NCBI GenBank assembly: GCA_900555635.1
Contig: USLU01000091.1
Location: 1-19,006, forward strand
Length of the DNA: 19,006 nt
Reading direction: 5' to 3'
Source: an uncultured Bacteroides sp.
Lineage (GTDB): Bacteria > Bacteroidota > Bacteroidia > Bacteroidales > Bacteroidaceae
In this document: piece after piece, positions 1-10,196 of the stretch
Layout: the number at the start of each line of letters is the position of its first letter
Numbering within the stretch: position 1 is the stretch's first letter
Translations under genes and position numbers: made by a program
Notes under the pieces: model-generated
Databases searched by the model: none
The model's input: only the letters and a program-made list of their open reading frames with translations
What the model was told of the DNA's origin: nothing

Positions 1-18
1 GAGGAAAAAGCAGCATAG
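1..18 (+). CDS. possible 3' end of an upstream gene (last 5 codons)
   Basis: Frame 1 reads E-E-K-A-A followed by TAG at 16-18. A strong hairpin terminator in the plus direction starts 35 bp later, which fits the end of a gene entering from the left. Five codons cannot identify the product, and the frame was chosen only because of the terminator and the charged tail. Low confidence. Confidence 0.3.
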   Translation, partial: EEKAA

Positions 19-52
19 CCAAAAGAAAATATAGCAGAACTGTAAAATATAA

Positions 53-91
53 AAGAGGTTGTGCCAACGTTTTGACACAACCTCTTGTTTT
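53..91 (+). terminator. hairpin terminator, plus strand
   Basis: An 11-bp perfect stem (53-63 with 76-86, core AGAGGTTGTG/CACAACCTCT) can be extended inward by three more pairs across one mismatch. It is followed by TGTTTTT on the plus strand. It would end transcription arriving from the left edge. The opposite side is also T-rich, so it may work in both directions. Confidence 0.75.
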
Positions 92-381
92 TATGTTTTT
101 CCTCTGTTTGTTATGTTATATTTATATATGTTTGCATTATATTTGCCACATTGTTGTCACGCGCTTTATTATGTGAAAATATGATTTTTAATTAACATCT
201 TTATCTATATTAAATTTTAATACTCACTTTGTTGTCTTTCTGGGTAATATTGAATAGTCTATCTCTGCACGAATTGTATCTTTACTTGCGTTTTTTTACA
301 ATAAATATGATTGACTGGTAGATGCTTGTCCGGTTTTATTATCCATTCCTTAATTTCAAAGGGGTACAATAATAAGTAGCG
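92..381. other. AT-rich intergenic region without a recognisable gene
   Basis: About 290 bp between two terminators. No open frame of useful length, promoter pair or repeat stands out. A minus-strand stretch around 260-365 reads for about 35 codons with a protein-like composition (E-I-K-E-W-I-I-K-P then on to a stop) but has no start and no recognised homology. It may be a small gene remnant. Confidence 0.4.
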
Positions 382-431
382 AAAATAAAGTAAGAGTCAC
401 AGATTTCATGGCTCTTACTTTATTTTATTTA
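382..431 (-). terminator. terminator of the methylase/helicase operon
   Basis: A perfect 15-bp inverted repeat, 382-396 with 412-426, has a 15-nt loop. On the minus strand the 3' arm ends in TTTATTTT, so the U-tract lies partly inside the stem. It sits two bases beyond the stop codon of the DUF499 gene, exactly where the minus-strand operon should end. The symmetric AT-rich arms could also stop transcription in the plus direction. Confidence 0.8.
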
Positions 432-433
432 TT

Positions 434-3400
434 CTATTCTTCTTCCAAATTAAGCCCTAATTGCATTGCCGATTCCTTTACTACTTTGTAAATTTGTGCC
501 GATTCATTCAATGGATTTAAACTTGTGGTTTTAGCCTTAAAAGAGATTTCTATTTCCAAACCATTATTTTTGAGAGGAACAACAAAGCTGGAGAATAAAT
601 CAGTCCAACGCTCAACCGGTACTTTTCCAGAGACTTTGATGGATTTAAATTTCCGTAACTCGTCTACAGGTTGGGAGGGGGCTGTATGCTCCGATTTTTC
701 TCCTGTGGGTGAATTCCAAGCACTTGACTGTTCATCGGTAGAACTTTCTTCAGATTTTGGTTGATTATTAATAGATTTGTCCACTAACCAATATTGCGGA
801 TCGGTAACATCTAAGAATGGAACAGATTCATGATGATAAATGTGATTGTAGTTTCCTTGTTCGCCACAAGCTACATTAAAATCACCATTCTCGCAATACC
901 TTTGAATACTTTTGCTGACAGTTTCCACTCCACAAATCATGGGTTTGTCATCAAAGCGTAGAAAGGCCTCATATAAGTCGTTAACTTGTATGGGTTGCTC
1001 TATTGTAGGGTATAAGCCACTGCTGCGTAAAGTTCCGAGGCCAATTGACTTTTCAAGCAGCCATTCTTCTGCTTTTATATTGTTAAAAAGATTGCTACTT
1101 AGTTGCGTGTTAAAATCTTGTGCAAAATCTTTAATCTCGATTTTCTCTATTCCCTCGCTAACAGAGTATTTACATACAATATTATAAGCTGCAATAAGTA
1201 AAGCATTTGCTTGTTTATCGTACTCGGCTTTACGCTCTAAAATATCTTTCTTCTGTTCTGGTTCTATCTGCCCGCTATATTCAGCTTGTATTTTCGCACA
1301 AGCCAAATACTCAAGTAGCTTACTATGTAGCATACCTAGACCTATTTCAGAACATGCCAAATATAATATAGTATTTCTGTATATTCGACTACTATTACCT
1401 TTATTTTGGGCTATTTGCTCAACTTGCTTTTTGGTTTTGGTATTTATACTTCCTGGTTGTGTTGCATACTCAGGGCCGAGTATCACCAATGTAAGACTTT
1501 TTTGTTCAGGAATATCATTGGCTGGATTAACCAGTACCTTGATTTTTGATACATTACGGGTTTGTGCATTTAGTCGATTAATAATTTCTCCCGAAATATC
1601 CGCTTGACTTATTTCAGCTTTAGCCTGATTTACCAAAATATTGATATTAGGTTTGGATTGAAACCAATAACTGCGTGAACCAACATTGGTGGAATAGAGA
1701 TAATGAGCTACTTGTTCCAATTTGTTTAATGCACTATTTACTTCACTATGATTAAATGCACTAGGTTTCAAAATACATAGTTTTAGTTCCTCAATAGTCA
1801 ATCCTTTGTTTTGCAAGTTACCCAATGAAGCCATTAATATGGTAGTGGCTATACCTTGGGTCAAGTTATATTTGCCGATATTGTTGTTAGGATCTTCATT
1901 GTCTATTTTATAAGCATTGCTTGAGGTACCTATGACATCGGCATGAATCACTGTTTCCCACTGACTTCCCATCAAGCTGGTTATAGTACCTGTTAATGTT
2001 GGCAGATTACTAAGGTTGACATCCGAGGTATGGATTAATGCCTGGGTACCAGTTAATGATCCCCGTCGTGTCCACAAATCCTTCACGATGGATGCTAATA
2101 ATCGTAATACTCCACGCGTACGCTGGAAACGAGAATCCTGTCCCCATTTTAAACGAAACATATCAATCAATTCCGGATGGAAGGGATAAGATTTGCGCAT
2201 CTTATTAATATATTCCATGCGGTCGGCTTGATTGGGTAAATCGGAACGCCGATTATGATATGTATTCTTGTAACGGTTTAAAACAAGCTCTATCACTTGC
2301 GGATTCCCAATATTGTCGAATAAACGACGGCGAACGACTTCAAATATTTCTTCATCTTCGACGGGTTTTATACTTGTTCCAACTCGGACAATACGGTTTT
2401 CTAAGGCAGTCAGTATCTGTTGACCGATGGCCGATGAAGCAACTTCCGTTGCGCTAGCGGGTAATGTGGCAATTAATACGCAGCGAGGTACAGAAGATAC
2501 CACTTCAGTCAGTGTTTGCATAAAACCAATAGTCTGATCGGATAGACTTCCTTTTCCTATCATGACTGCCGATGCTTTATTACAATAGTCTGCTAACTCA
2601 TCAATTAGTATAAGAGCAGGGGCTGACTTTTCCAAAATAGGTCGAAATAAATTGGCTGCCGGTGAAATCCGTTCTATGTCATTCTTTTTAATTAAGTTGT
2701 ATCCTTCTAAACCTCCTAATTGATAAGCCAGTTCTCCCCATAAGGTATAAATAGTGATTCCATCATCGGTGGTTCTGCCTTGTGATACATCAGTGGTGTT
2801 ATTGGTAAACACTGCCACTTGCGCATTCTCAAACTGAGGGGCTACTTTACTATCTAAAATATGTTGAGTATAGGCTGAAGAGAGCAGAGATTTTCCAGTT
2901 TTTGTAATGTGGTATAAAGAGATCAACGTATGTGTTTTACCACCTCCGAATCCTGTCTGCAGGGAGATTACTCGATTATCGGTTTCTTCGCCGTTCAACG
3001 CACGAACAACTCGGTTGGCTATATCGCGCAATCCGGCTGTGATATAGGTTTTTTCAAAGAACATGGTCGGGTTGCTATACACTTCTTGTCCGATGCCCAT
3101 AGCCACTTCACTAAGGTTTGCTGCAAAAACAGATTCATCCAGTGAGCCGTTGCGGATATCATAATGGGGATATACATTCGTATACCAGGCCGGTAGAGGG
3201 GAGTCTTCGGAGAAAGAAACTGTAGAAGAAGCTTCTGTAGTGACAGGTGTCTCTATTTGAATAGTCGGTTCATTTTCTCTATTTTTTATTGTATCTATTT
3301 CTGTTACTAAATCAGGCATCTGAAGTAATTTGGCTACTAGTTTCATAGTGCCAAAAGCTCTGTCTATCTCGTCTTCATCCAATGGCTGATAGTGATTGCA

Positions 3401-3730
3401 TTTATTACGTACTTCCTGTATCTCTTGCAGATAGCTGATAAGTTTATTTGCTTCTTTGCTATTTCCCAATTCATCGGTTAGCTCTTGTTTAAAGGCAATG
3501 GCAAAGCTTGATAGATTGCTATAATCTACCAGTTGCTTACGGTCACTATCTGCGGATAGCGACTGAACAGCTTTATTCCAGGTGTTTTGTTTGTCCGGTT
3601 TAAGCCGTGCAAAGAATATGCCTTCCCAAGGCTCATCCTTAAATTTCTCCAGTAAGAAACCCACGACGAACGGACGCATGGCTTCAATAAAAATACTGAG
3701 TGCTTTGGATAAATTATCATTCATAATCAT
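434..3730 (-). CDS. DUF499 (COG1483-type) AAA+ ATPase with N-terminal Swt1/HEPN-like domain
   Basis: A 1098-residue cytoplasmic ATPase, last gene of the defence operon. Residues 1-150 form an all-helical domain with R108-N-K-C-N-H113. This matches the HEPN RNase motif R-x4-H with a polar residue directly after the arginine, and the family is known as Swt1-like HEPN. A low-complexity linker (about 150-180) follows. The AAA+ core has Walker A G-F-G-G-G-K265-T, Walker B L-I-L-I-D377-E378 and a sensor-1-like strand near 418-424. The motif Y-P-F-H-P and the later R-T-R-G-V-L-R-L-L are typical of DUF499. The C-terminal 70 residues (W-T-D-L-F, then V-V-P-L) form the usual family tail. ATG at 3730 lies 10 bp after the methylase stop; an in-frame ATG at 3724 is an alternative start. 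The ATPase and DUF499 assignments are firm. RNase activity is inferred from the motif only. Confidence 0.9.
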   Translation of the reverse strand: MIMNDNLSKALSIFIEAMRPFVVGFLLEKFKDEPWEGIFFARLKPDKQNTWNKAVQSLSADSDRKQLVDYSNLSSFAIAFKQELTDELGNSKEANKLISYLQEIQEVRNKCNHYQPLDEDEIDRAFGTMKLVAKLLQMPDLVTEIDTIKNRENEPTIQIETPVTTEASSTVSFSEDSPLPAWYTNVYPHYDIRNGSLDESVFAANLSEVAMGIGQEVYSNPTMFFEKTYITAGLRDIANRVVRALNGEETDNRVISLQTGFGGGKTHTLISLYHITKTGKSLLSSAYTQHILDSKVAPQFENAQVAVFTNNTTDVSQGRTTDDGITIYTLWGELAYQLGGLEGYNLIKKNDIERISPAANLFRPILEKSAPALILIDELADYCNKASAVMIGKGSLSDQTIGFMQTLTEVVSSVPRCVLIATLPASATEVASSAIGQQILTALENRIVRVGTSIKPVEDEEIFEVVRRRLFDNIGNPQVIELVLNRYKNTYHNRRSDLPNQADRMEYINKMRKSYPFHPELIDMFRLKWGQDSRFQRTRGVLRLLASIVKDLWTRRGSLTGTQALIHTSDVNLSNLPTLTGTITSLMGSQWETVIHADVIGTSSNAYKIDNEDPNNNIGKYNLTQGIATTILMASLGNLQNKGLTIEELKLCILKPSAFNHSEVNSALNKLEQVAHYLYSTNVGSRSYWFQSKPNINILVNQAKAEISQADISGEIINRLNAQTRNVSKIKVLVNPANDIPEQKSLTLVILGPEYATQPGSINTKTKKQVEQIAQNKGNSSRIYRNTILYLACSEIGLGMLHSKLLEYLACAKIQAEYSGQIEPEQKKDILERKAEYDKQANALLIAAYNIVCKYSVSEGIEKIEIKDFAQDFNTQLSSNLFNNIKAEEWLLEKSIGLGTLRSSGLYPTIEQPIQVNDLYEAFLRFDDKPMICGVETVSKSIQRYCENGDFNVACGEQGNYNHIYHHESVPFLDVTDPQYWLVDKSINNQPKSEESSTDEQSSAWNSPTGEKSEHTAPSQPVDELRKFKSIKVSGKVPVERWTDLFSSFVVPLKNNGLEIEISFKAKTTSLNPLNESAQIYKVVKESAMQLGLNLEEE

Positions 3731-3740
3731 TCTGTATTTA

Positions 3741-6700
3741 TTAAAATCCTAAATTCATTTGTGTAGCTTGACCGGTTATATCCTTCTGGCAAGACTGAAT
3801 TAGTTCCTCACTATTAGCAAGTAGCTCATTTACTTGTTTAAGGTCATCTCCATCGGGGAGTAACTCTTTTAGGGAGGCCAATACACGCCAAAAACTATTG
3901 TTAGCTTCAGAACCTACCAGCTTAATAAGACGCAATAGTTTAGGACGATTTTCTTTAGACCATAGCATCATAGCCTGTTGAACTTGGTCTATCAATGGAT
4001 CATTGATGTTAGTACCTTGTATTTCGCCCGTGATTCGTTCTGTGTAGGAAGCTAAATGCTGCTTATTCCCATCTTTAATAAGTAAATGATGATGGAATAT
4101 GTCGCTAACATCTATATTCATTCCGATGCGTGTGAATTTTGCAGCATCATCAAAATCTGTTTCTTCCATACCGTTCATTTGCAACCAGCCAATGTAGAAT
4201 TTGGTATATTCATCTCCTTCAAAACCTCTGAGCAAAGCATTGAAAGCTGCTGTTTTTGCTAGTTCTAAAAGTTCCGTTACAGTTACTTCGCTTCCATCAG
4301 CTTTTTCTACTTTTTCATATTTGCCAAATTCACTTACTGCTTGTCCAAAGCAAGCTGTTAATAGATCGGCGCCGCGGAAACCTAACCCATAAAGTTTTTC
4401 TACCTCTTTATTAACTTTTTCTTCAATGGCTCGTTTCACTTGTTTGAAGCTGCCATAACCAGAACGTTCGGAGGGGCGACAGGAAACGGTTACAGAAGAT
4501 TCAAGTGCGGCACTTGCCAGTCCCAAACTTCTATTTGCCATTTCAGTATCCATAGGCCAGCTGCCTGTTATGTTCATGCGGGCACTTAGAATAGAATTAC
4601 ACAACGTGGTCCATGCTTCTGTTGTTTGGTGAGCAAACATTATACTGACTATATCAGACGTTTGTTGTTCTATTGCATCAAATATATCTGTGAGCTTCTT
4701 TTCAAAGTATAATTTAGCTTCTTGTTCGCTATTGTTATGATGATGTTTTAGCGCAGTACACTCCTCTGATTTAGGTGTTTGCGGTGTTGAAAAGTTTAAT
4801 GAATATGTGTCATTTAATGTTCGCTTTAGCCAAACGTAGAAAAAATCTGATATATCAGCATACGCAATCGCATCATAATAAGGAGGATCTGTAACCACAG
4901 CAGTTAACTGTTTACCTCCAAATTGGCTTTTTTCTCCACTTGATGCATTTTTTAAGTTGGTATAGAAAGAAGAATTACTTTCTGATTCTATGTATCGTAG
5001 TATCCATTCAAGCTGGTTTGTAGCACTCCCTGAACTGCTACAAAAAGGGTTAGATTCCGGATAGTCGAAAACCATGGCAATAGCTTGTCTGCTGAATGGA
5101 TGTTCAATAGTTTCACGACCATTATGCCATCTTCCCAATGAAGTATTAGCTACAGCAATTCGATCAATCCAGATTGCTAAATAGGTAAGGAGGGATTGGA
5201 TATATTGTGTATGTTTAAAGCTGGTTTTTAAAATTGAAAAATTGTTAACAAATGATTGGAGCATGAAAAGTTGACGGTTGGAAAATAGGTCTCCCCACAT
5301 TGAGTATCCCCATGTACAAGACGGGAAAGCCTGCGTGTACTTTGTCGGCATATTTTCAGTAGGTTTATTAGTATTAGCTGTAATTGCTATAACATCCTTG
5401 AAATTAGATGGCTTGTATTTTTTTCCGTTACTAGATTCTGTTATGATTGCTAAGAACCTTTCTCCTGTTTGTTTTGCTTTAAATTGTTCTTTCAGTTGAT
5501 CAGCGGTTGTGATACTACCGCAACACGGACAAGTCATGTTTCCCCGATTATTCCATCCATCTTTTATAGGGCACACTCCTTCCTTAATCTCAAATTGAAT
5601 ATCTGTCCCATTAATTACAGGATTCAAATACACCTTCTTTGATGAAGTATTTGCCAAATAGAATTGCTTCAATAAAGGAACTTCCGCTTTACAGCTTGGA
5701 TTAGAGCAAGTAGCAGTTCTTGCCCAATAGTAGGCGATTGGTTTATTCCCATTTTCATCAGCAGGATATAAATATCCTACTTCCTTCTCTGTCATAGCTA
5801 ACAATTGTTTGGCATAGTATTCTACATCAAAAGAAAGTCTGTTGGGAATATCTATAATGCCGTTGCTAATAGAAATTCCCTTGGCAATGAGCATATCTAT
5901 ACCCTCTTTCCCATAAATACGACGAAACTCCTCTTCTGTATATCTTATGGGCTTACCATATTTCTGAGGAAACTCTACACTTCCTTTTTCAATGATATGA
6001 GCAACCGGATTAATGTCATTGCCATAACTGCGACATCCCAAACGTGCTGCCTCTAAAGGTATAGCACCTCCACCTGCAAATGGATCGAGCACACTTGGCA
6101 TCTGTCTTTGAAAACAATCAATTGCAGCTTGCAGCGCAGTCTCCTTTTCCTTTATAGTATCAGTCTCCAAATGTCGGTCTATACAACTATAGAGATTGTT
6201 TTCAGCTTCTTCAATAGCTTGATAGGCAGCATCAAATGATTGACTTAACGAAACAAAAGAAGCATCAGGATTCTGTCCTGCATTGTATGCAACCCAGATT
6301 AACTTTCTTGCTTTTGTCAAAACAACCTTATCATTCTTACTTTCCCATTTTATCAGGCAACCTTCACTTAACTGCTCTTTCGATGCTGTATTTTTGCCTT
6401 TCAACATATTAGCTTGACAGACTGGAGAAAACTTACCTATAAACATCAGCAAACGATTGCGTAGATTGTCCGGCATTGGATCGTATATGGCAGTATATGG
6501 AATATCCGGATAAGGTGCATATAGTGGATCGTTTCCTAACAAATCCTGTATAGCATCTTTAAAAGCCTGCGGACATTGTTCATCTAATGGGTCTGGTACC
6601 AGACTGGCAAAGATTACAGCCCTGCACACAGGAAGTGGACGGCGTGCCCACCATAAATGTAAAGTAGAAATGTGCCCGTGACGAATAGATTTATCACGTA

Positions 6701-6764
6701 CACTTTCAGCCGATATTTCTTTAATCGGCATAGCTACCTCTATTAGCTTTTTTGCTTTTGTCAT
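3741..6764 (-). CDS. DUF1156 adenine-specific DNA methylase with Zn ribbon (COG1743 type)
   Basis: A 1007-residue S-adenosylmethionine-dependent DNA methyltransferase, predicted to make N6-methyladenine and so to label host DNA. The N terminus is a clear DUF1156 domain: L-I-E-V, then R-D-K-S-I-R-H-G-H and L-H-L-W-W-A-R-R-P within residues 7-43. The AdoMet-binding motif is D227-P-F-A-G-G-G, followed by G-N-D-I-N-P-V-A. The catalytic motif is D626-P-P-Y629, the form used by amino-methylases. A split zinc ribbon is visible as C353-x4-C358 and C412-x-C-C415. The motif W-G-D-L-F near 490 is also characteristic. The gene sits 12 bp after the helicase stop and 10 bp before the DUF499 gene, so translation is probably coupled. 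The length is typical of the family and all key residues are present. The recognition sequence cannot be read from the protein. Confidence 0.92.
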   Translation of the reverse strand: MTKAKKLIEVAMPIKEISAESVRDKSIRHGHISTLHLWWARRPLPVCRAVIFASLVPDPLDEQCPQAFKDAIQDLLGNDPLYAPYPDIPYTAIYDPMPDNLRNRLLMFIGKFSPVCQANMLKGKNTASKEQLSEGCLIKWESKNDKVVLTKARKLIWVAYNAGQNPDASFVSLSQSFDAAYQAIEEAENNLYSCIDRHLETDTIKEKETALQAAIDCFQRQMPSVLDPFAGGGAIPLEAARLGCRSYGNDINPVAHIIEKGSVEFPQKYGKPIRYTEEEFRRIYGKEGIDMLIAKGISISNGIIDIPNRLSFDVEYYAKQLLAMTEKEVGYLYPADENGNKPIAYYWARTATCSNPSCKAEVPLLKQFYLANTSSKKVYLNPVINGTDIQFEIKEGVCPIKDGWNNRGNMTCPCCGSITTADQLKEQFKAKQTGERFLAIITESSNGKKYKPSNFKDVIAITANTNKPTENMPTKYTQAFPSCTWGYSMWGDLFSNRQLFMLQSFVNNFSILKTSFKHTQYIQSLLTYLAIWIDRIAVANTSLGRWHNGRETIEHPFSRQAIAMVFDYPESNPFCSSSGSATNQLEWILRYIESESNSSFYTNLKNASSGEKSQFGGKQLTAVVTDPPYYDAIAYADISDFFYVWLKRTLNDTYSLNFSTPQTPKSEECTALKHHHNNSEQEAKLYFEKKLTDIFDAIEQQTSDIVSIMFAHQTTEAWTTLCNSILSARMNITGSWPMDTEMANRSLGLASAALESSVTVSCRPSERSGYGSFKQVKRAIEEKVNKEVEKLYGLGFRGADLLTACFGQAVSEFGKYEKVEKADGSEVTVTELLELAKTAAFNALLRGFEGDEYTKFYIGWLQMNGMEETDFDDAAKFTRIGMNIDVSDIFHHHLLIKDGNKQHLASYTERITGEIQGTNINDPLIDQVQQAMMLWSKENRPKLLRLIKLVGSEANNSFWRVLASLKELLPDGDDLKQVNELLANSEELIQSCQKDITGQATQMNLGF

Positions 6765-6776
6765 ATCTATGTTTTC

Positions 6777-9700
6777 TTATTTTTCAGTTTTATTTCTCCA
6801 TTCATCCAATGGCAGGTAGTATTGTACTCCTTTGTCTTTCCGTTCAAAGATGAGCTTCTTGGCTGGGTTTTGAATACGGTGCAATTGTGGTTTAGATTTG
6901 CAATTCACTACAATATAAAGCCATGCACTGTTTCCTAGTTGTGCCAACCGGTTCATTTCATTCTCCGACAGCATAACTCCATCGATCCCTGAACGCCCTT
7001 TGACCTCAATATACCGTTTAATATCCAACTTGTTGATGCTCCGGATATCATATCCTAAGTTTTGACTGGAAACATCTTCCGCTTGCCATTCATTGGCTGC
7101 CTCATATTCGATAGCCATGTTCATAGCTATGGCTTCTACTTCATCGTCTCTTTTCATACCGTAATGTTGCTCATACTCCATTTGGCTGAGGGGGACGACA
7201 TAAGCACATCCCAATATTTCCGGAGCTTTGGGATTTATCTGAACCATTTGCTCCATTTCGCGTATGCGTTCATCTTTTTTGCGGAGTAGTTCTGCTTTTC
7301 GTTCCATCTTATGCAGCAGCTTTTCCTGTATTTTTATGTCTCCCAATAACACCTTACCTTGCAATTCATTAATTTCAATGTCCAGATCCATGATAATCTG
7401 ACTGAATGCAGTCTGCAGATATTCTTTCCGCTTTGCAGCATCTGATTCTACAATCTCTTGCGTAGAGGTGAACAGAGGTAAAGTGATATTCTCGAATGCC
7501 CATTCGGTGACTTCTTCATTACCTATAAGAGCAGGAGGAGTGATTTGTTTGGCAAATTGAAGAGGGGCATGCAGATCCAGAAACTTGGCTGGTGAAGTTA
7601 CATGAAACACTCCATTATTATTTTGATAAACAAAACTAAGTTGTTCATTTGCTATACTGTCATCTCCTTTGTTGGGACGGTTGTCTGTAATTTGATTTTT
7701 AACGTAAAAAGCAAAATAGTCTTCAGTATCTTCTGGTGAAACAAGAATCGTACCTTTCAGCATTTCGTCTCTGAAAGAATCGCGTACACAATCAATGAGT
7801 GCATCAAACAAAGCGTTACCCGGATTGATATAGTGTACCTTACCCAATATGGCATTGGTGTTCTGATAGTCCAGGAATATGTGCTTATCGAAGCAGAACA
7901 ATAATTTATTGATATTTTCAGCATAGATATTATAATCATCTTTTAGACGTTTGGAAAGTACATCTGGAATGTTTTCCATTTGATAAATTCCGTCCTGTAT
8001 CATCCTATATTTGCCACCTAAGTAGCTGAAAGTCCTTTCAAAAAACAGACGAATATAAATCGGTTGCAATCGTTTCTCGTCAGAATGTTCTTTGAGGATA
8101 CGGGCATCTTTATAATCGACTTCACTATGGGCGATTACTTTTTGTTGTTCTTCTATCTTATTCCGAAATACTTTCTCAATGATGGTTTCATCCTGCTCTA
8201 TAAACTTATCAAAGGAAGATTCTTTTCCATCAAAGACGGAAGCTATAATAGCATCCAGACTAACATCCTTCAGTACATCTTGAATAACATCATAAACGCG
8301 GTCATCACCCATGCTTTGACGAATAATATCCAACTTTATCAGTAAACGGGACAATACTTGTCCTTCCCGAGTGTTGTCCGCCACCATATTGAATACCAGT
8401 ACATCATTTTTTTGTCCATAGCGGTGGATACGTCCCATGCGTTGCTCTAAGCGATTAGGGTTCCATGGGATATCCCAATTTATTAGCAATCTACAAAATT
8501 GAAGATTGATACCTTCGCCGGCAGCATCAGTTGCAATGAGTATTTGGGTTTCAGGAGACATGAAATCCCATTGTGCCTGGCGGCGTTCATCAACCGATAA
8601 GCCTCCATGAATGACTGCTACTTTATAGCCGTTATTGCTTAGGCGTTCTCTCAAATAGAGCAATGTGTCTTTGTGCTCTGTGAAAATAACGAGTTTTTCA
8701 CCATTGATAACTCCCTGACTTTTCAAGAGCTCTTTTAGCTCAATGTATTTCTTTTCTTCTTGATTTTGATTGTACAGGCTGTTCGCCATCTCATACAGCC
8801 GTTTCACTTCTTTAGCTTCGGTCTGTATCTCTGCTAAACTTTTTGAAGTGGTGAACAGTTTGAATTTTCGAGGGTCAGATAGGATACCATCCAACGCATC
8901 CCGTTCATCGTCCTCCAGGTCATCATATTGGTCAATACTATCCACATCCAGTTCTTCTAACTTTTGACGTTGCTTCCATATATTAGGATTCTTGCTTACT
9001 TCATCTACTATGCCTTGTAGTGCGATCCAGCGTTTGTATAATGTATTTTTGATCGCAAAAATAGAACTTACCAATCGTCGTTGCATTACAGCCAAGGCTA
9101 AAGACACATGAATGTTCCTTGTTTCGGTTGCTTCTTCTTTCTGTTTGGTCAGATAATTGGTTACATTATCATAAAGTCGCTTCTCTTCTGGTGTCAATTG
9201 AAAAGATACAGTTTTAGTATACCGATCCTTGTATAGATTGTTGCCATTCCAGTCTTTCATGTCCTCCTTTAATCGGCGTATGAAAAACTTATTCAGCCCA
9301 TCTTTACTTAATTCTTTTACTCTGTCGGCAGCAATATCCTCTGTTGCAAAGATATCTTCGTCTAATAATTGAAGAAGTTTCTTGAACGTATCTGTTCTTC
9401 CTCTATGTGGGGTAGCTGTCAACAACAAGATATGCTCACATTGTTGCGAAAGTAAATGTGCTGCTTCATATCGCTTTGACTTATATGTTTTTTGCCCATA
9501 TTCATAAGCCGATAGCTTATGAGCCTCATCAAAGATGACCATATCCCAGTTTGTATTGCTGACAATGTTCAACACATCCTCCCGGCAAATGAAATCAATA
9601 GAAGCTACCACTTTATTTGCCGAGCGAAAAATGGTAGGGTCAGCATTAAAAATACTTCTATTGACAAGCGTAAACGGAATATTAAATTTTACTCCCATTT

Positions 9701-10196
9701 CATCTTCTTGCCATTGTTTGGTTAGACCGCCTGGGGTGATAATAAGTATGCGTTCAATGATCTTTCGCATTAATAGCTCTTTCAATAATAAGCCTGCCAT
9801 AATTGTTTTTCCTGCACCTGTATCATCTGCCAGCAGAAAACGTATCTTAGGTTGGGGAAGCAAAAATTTGTATACGGCTTCTACTTGGTGGGGTAGTGGA
9901 TCTACAACACTACAATTGATGGCAAATAGAGGGTCAAATTGATAAGCGGAATTTATTCGTTCTGCTTCTGCAAATAATACAAATTTATCGGGATCGCCCT
10001 TGAAATTGAACTCTCCATCAGATGTCAATACTTCTAAAGAACTGAACTGTTCTTCTGTAATCACCTTGGAACTGCTTTTATTCGTATTTACTCCTGTAAA
10101 TTTGAGCGAATACATAGTTCCTAATTTCTGTATTTTGTTAACAACAACAGCTTCTGTTGGTATTAGATTCTTTATTATATTGCCGACTTCAATCAT
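6777..10196 (-). CDS. SNF2-family helicase with C-terminal DUF3883 domain
   Basis: A 1139-residue superfamily 2 DNA translocase, first intact gene of the defence operon. The N-lobe has Walker A G127-A-G-K-T131, D223-E-A-H226 and T260-A-T-P. The C-lobe has V-I-H-G-G near 528, A-T-D-A-A-G-E-G-I-N at about 555-564 and the arginine-finger motif Q-R-M-G-R-I-H-R-Y-G-Q at 585-595. A long helical, probably coiled-coil segment covers about 935-985. Residues from about 1020 form DUF3883, with G-Y-D1050 and Y-I-E1064-V-K1066. The D...E-x-K spacing resembles a restriction-endonuclease-like fold, so this end may cut or bind DNA. The ATG overlaps the last 8 bp of the broken regulator frame. The protein resembles the DrmD-type SNF2 helicases of class 1 DISARM in architecture, but the other DISARM genes are absent. 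All ATPase motifs are intact. Confidence 0.92.
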   Translation of the reverse strand: MIEVGNIIKNLIPTEAVVVNKIQKLGTMYSLKFTGVNTNKSSSKVITEEQFSSLEVLTSDGEFNFKGDPDKFVLFAEAERINSAYQFDPLFAINCSVVDPLPHQVEAVYKFLLPQPKIRFLLADDTGAGKTIMAGLLLKELLMRKIIERILIITPGGLTKQWQEDEMGVKFNIPFTLVNRSIFNADPTIFRSANKVVASIDFICREDVLNIVSNTNWDMVIFDEAHKLSAYEYGQKTYKSKRYEAAHLLSQQCEHILLLTATPHRGRTDTFKKLLQLLDEDIFATEDIAADRVKELSKDGLNKFFIRRLKEDMKDWNGNNLYKDRYTKTVSFQLTPEEKRLYDNVTNYLTKQKEEATETRNIHVSLALAVMQRRLVSSIFAIKNTLYKRWIALQGIVDEVSKNPNIWKQRQKLEELDVDSIDQYDDLEDDERDALDGILSDPRKFKLFTTSKSLAEIQTEAKEVKRLYEMANSLYNQNQEEKKYIELKELLKSQGVINGEKLVIFTEHKDTLLYLRERLSNNGYKVAVIHGGLSVDERRQAQWDFMSPETQILIATDAAGEGINLQFCRLLINWDIPWNPNRLEQRMGRIHRYGQKNDVLVFNMVADNTREGQVLSRLLIKLDIIRQSMGDDRVYDVIQDVLKDVSLDAIIASVFDGKESSFDKFIEQDETIIEKVFRNKIEEQQKVIAHSEVDYKDARILKEHSDEKRLQPIYIRLFFERTFSYLGGKYRMIQDGIYQMENIPDVLSKRLKDDYNIYAENINKLLFCFDKHIFLDYQNTNAILGKVHYINPGNALFDALIDCVRDSFRDEMLKGTILVSPEDTEDYFAFYVKNQITDNRPNKGDDSIANEQLSFVYQNNNGVFHVTSPAKFLDLHAPLQFAKQITPPALIGNEEVTEWAFENITLPLFTSTQEIVESDAAKRKEYLQTAFSQIIMDLDIEINELQGKVLLGDIKIQEKLLHKMERKAELLRKKDERIREMEQMVQINPKAPEILGCAYVVPLSQMEYEQHYGMKRDDEVEAIAMNMAIEYEAANEWQAEDVSSQNLGYDIRSINKLDIKRYIEVKGRSGIDGVMLSENEMNRLAQLGNSAWLYIVVNCKSKPQLHRIQNPAKKLIFERKDKGVQYYLPLDEWRNKTEK

